A stretch of DNA of 43,903 nucleotides, from positions 1 to 43,903 of the forward strand of contig NZ_ALBQ01000040.1 of assembly GCF_000282895.1 (NCBI RefSeq), written 5' to 3'. Numbering within the stretch: the first letter of the stretch is position 1; each line of letters begins with the position of its first letter. Made by a program: the position numbers and the translations under genes. Shown one piece after another: positions 43,268 to 43,903 of this stretch. Source of the DNA: Sphingomonas sp. ATCC 31555. GTDB lineage: Bacteria > Pseudomonadota > Alphaproteobacteria > Sphingomonadales > Sphingomonadaceae. The notes below the pieces were generated by a model. The model searched no databases, was not told where the DNA came from, and saw nothing but the letters and a program-made list of their open reading frames with translations.

Positions 43268-43279
43268 ATCATGCATGAT
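43268..43279. promoter_or_regulatory. 12-bp palindrome between marR and the monooxygenase
   Basis: ATCATGCATGAT is a perfect palindrome, 1 bp after the marR stop and 26 bp before the monooxygenase start codon, so a candidate MarR operator for the decayed gene. AACAT (43265-43269) and ATGTT (43283-43287) flank it. Binding untested. Confidence 0.5.
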
Positions 43280-43280
43280 A

Positions 43281-43745
43281 TTATGTTCCGCTCGCACTTT
43301 CCAGATTGGCGATCAACCGCTGTAGGAGGCGCGTCAACGCCTGCGCCTCCTCGGGAGAAAGCGCCGCCACGCCCAGCGCATTGGCGTCGAGGAGGATCTC
43401 GCGTCCCAGCGCAGCTGCCGCCATTCCCCGTTCGGTCAACGAAACCAGGGCAGCCCGCCGGTCGTCTGCGCTCGGCGTGCGCGCGATTAGGGCCAGAGCC
43501 TCCAGTTTCGCCAGCAGCGCCACCATCGCCGGCTGCTTCACGGCTGAATCGGCGACAAGATCGCGCTGTCGCATCGGCCCTTTCCACGACAGCAGCAGGA
43601 TCGGTCCGAGCAGGGCAAGGGTAAGCCCGTGTGGACGCAAGCGGGAATCGACCAGCCGATTGAACACGCGCGCGGCATGATTGGCCAAATACCCCGGCGC
43701 GATCGCAGCCTCGGGGTGAATTGCAGGGTCTTCTCCTAGCGCCAT
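43281..43745 (-). CDS. MarR-family regulator
   Basis: 154 residues, winged-helix MarR type. Recognition part QRDLVADSAVKQPAMVALLAKLEALALI and wing RTPSADDRRAALVSLTERG; dimerisation helices at both ends. Such proteins bind short palindromes and respond to phenolics or other small molecules. It looks intact and precedes, on the same strand, the broken monooxygenase gene, 39 bp apart, with a palindrome in the gap. Start ATG 43745; its promoter region reaches the terminator near the window end. Confidence 0.85.
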   Translation of the reverse strand: MALGEDPAIHPEAAIAPGYLANHAARVFNRLVDSRLRPHGLTLALLGPILLLSWKGPMRQRDLVADSAVKQPAMVALLAKLEALALIARTPSADDRRAALVSLTERGMAAAALGREILLDANALGVAALSPEEAQALTRLLQRLIANLESASGT

Positions 43746-43867
43746 GCCCTGTCTCTAGCGCCGGCCGTCAAACCGGTCGACACGTCGATCTTCAGCAAGC
43801 GGGTCGCATGCGAGTTCGCCGACCTGATCACTCAGTGTGGGCCGCCGAAGACGGTGATCATAGACGC

Positions 43868-43903
43868 ACAAAAGCCCCGGAGCGTTAGCTTCGGGGCTTT
43901 TGT
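43868..43903. terminator. Bidirectional terminator
   Basis: 16-bp stem (one G-T pair) with loop GTTA: ACAAAAGCCCCGGAGC and GCTTCGGGGCTTTTGT. It has an A run on one side and T run on the other, so it can stop transcription from both directions. It may belong to a gene beyond the window edge. Confidence 0.85.

Noticed and set aside
43746..43867. Open frames in the last stretch before the terminator
   Set aside because: Several short frames are open on both strands but none shows a start with ribosome site or a family match.

Overview
The window is high-GC chromosomal DNA that most resembles a Sphingomonas-type alphaproteobacterium. The signs are an NDUFA12-type complex I gene next to DUF2155 and aat, a PEPxxWA-CTERM sorted protein, a FecI/FecR/TonB-receptor signalling set, two large TonB-dependent receptors, a FAAL-type ligase and tandem cold-shock domains. 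This rests on family recognition from the sequence; no search was run. No stretch longer than about 300 bp lacks a gene, and there are no rRNA genes, CRISPR arrays or complete insertion sequences.

Region 1 (1-14.8 kb) is mostly envelope, housekeeping and signalling. It holds a secreted S41 protease lipoprotein, a DUF4142 protein, a small alpha/beta hydrolase, a family-6 DNA glycosylase and a GAF sensor kinase whose ATP-binding motifs look destroyed. Two small lipoproteins follow (one MliC-like), then an orphan ParA ATPase overlapping aat. Convergent to aat lie NDUFA12 and DUF2155, then a double cold-shock protein, recX, a fatty acyl-AMP ligase, a GGDEF-EAL protein and a PEP-CTERM protein.

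Region 2 (14.9-19.6 kb) starts at tRNA-Trp(CCA) and is a metal-resistance block: arsR-arsC-arsB-arsH plus a convergent chrA. The ars promoter lies inside a perfect 13-bp inverted repeat that runs over the arsR start codons, so the transcript may be leaderless and tightly autoregulated.

Region 3 (19.8-41.3 kb) looks like a glycan-uptake locus. A soluble multi-PAS hybrid kinase precedes an ECF sigma factor, an anti-sigma factor and a TonB receptor with a signalling (STN) domain. Next are a secreted FAD oxidoreductase, a GH2 beta-galactosidase (divergent), a GH29 alpha-L-fucosidase, a GH42 beta-galactosidase, an IclR regulator, a second TonB receptor and a tryptophan-halogenase-family flavoprotein. 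The enzymes suggest exo-acting removal of fucose and galactose from a fucosylated galactoside in the periplasm. A perfect 13-bp inverted repeat between iclR and the second receptor, and a weaker similar site between the GH2 and GH29 genes, suggest one IclR regulon. There is no endo-acting enzyme, sugar permease or fucose catabolic gene in view.

Region 4 (41.5-43.9 kb) holds a small membrane protein, a decayed FAD monooxygenase (two in-frame stops, a frame change and an internal deletion), an intact MarR regulator with a palindrome between the two, and a strong bidirectional terminator at the window edge.
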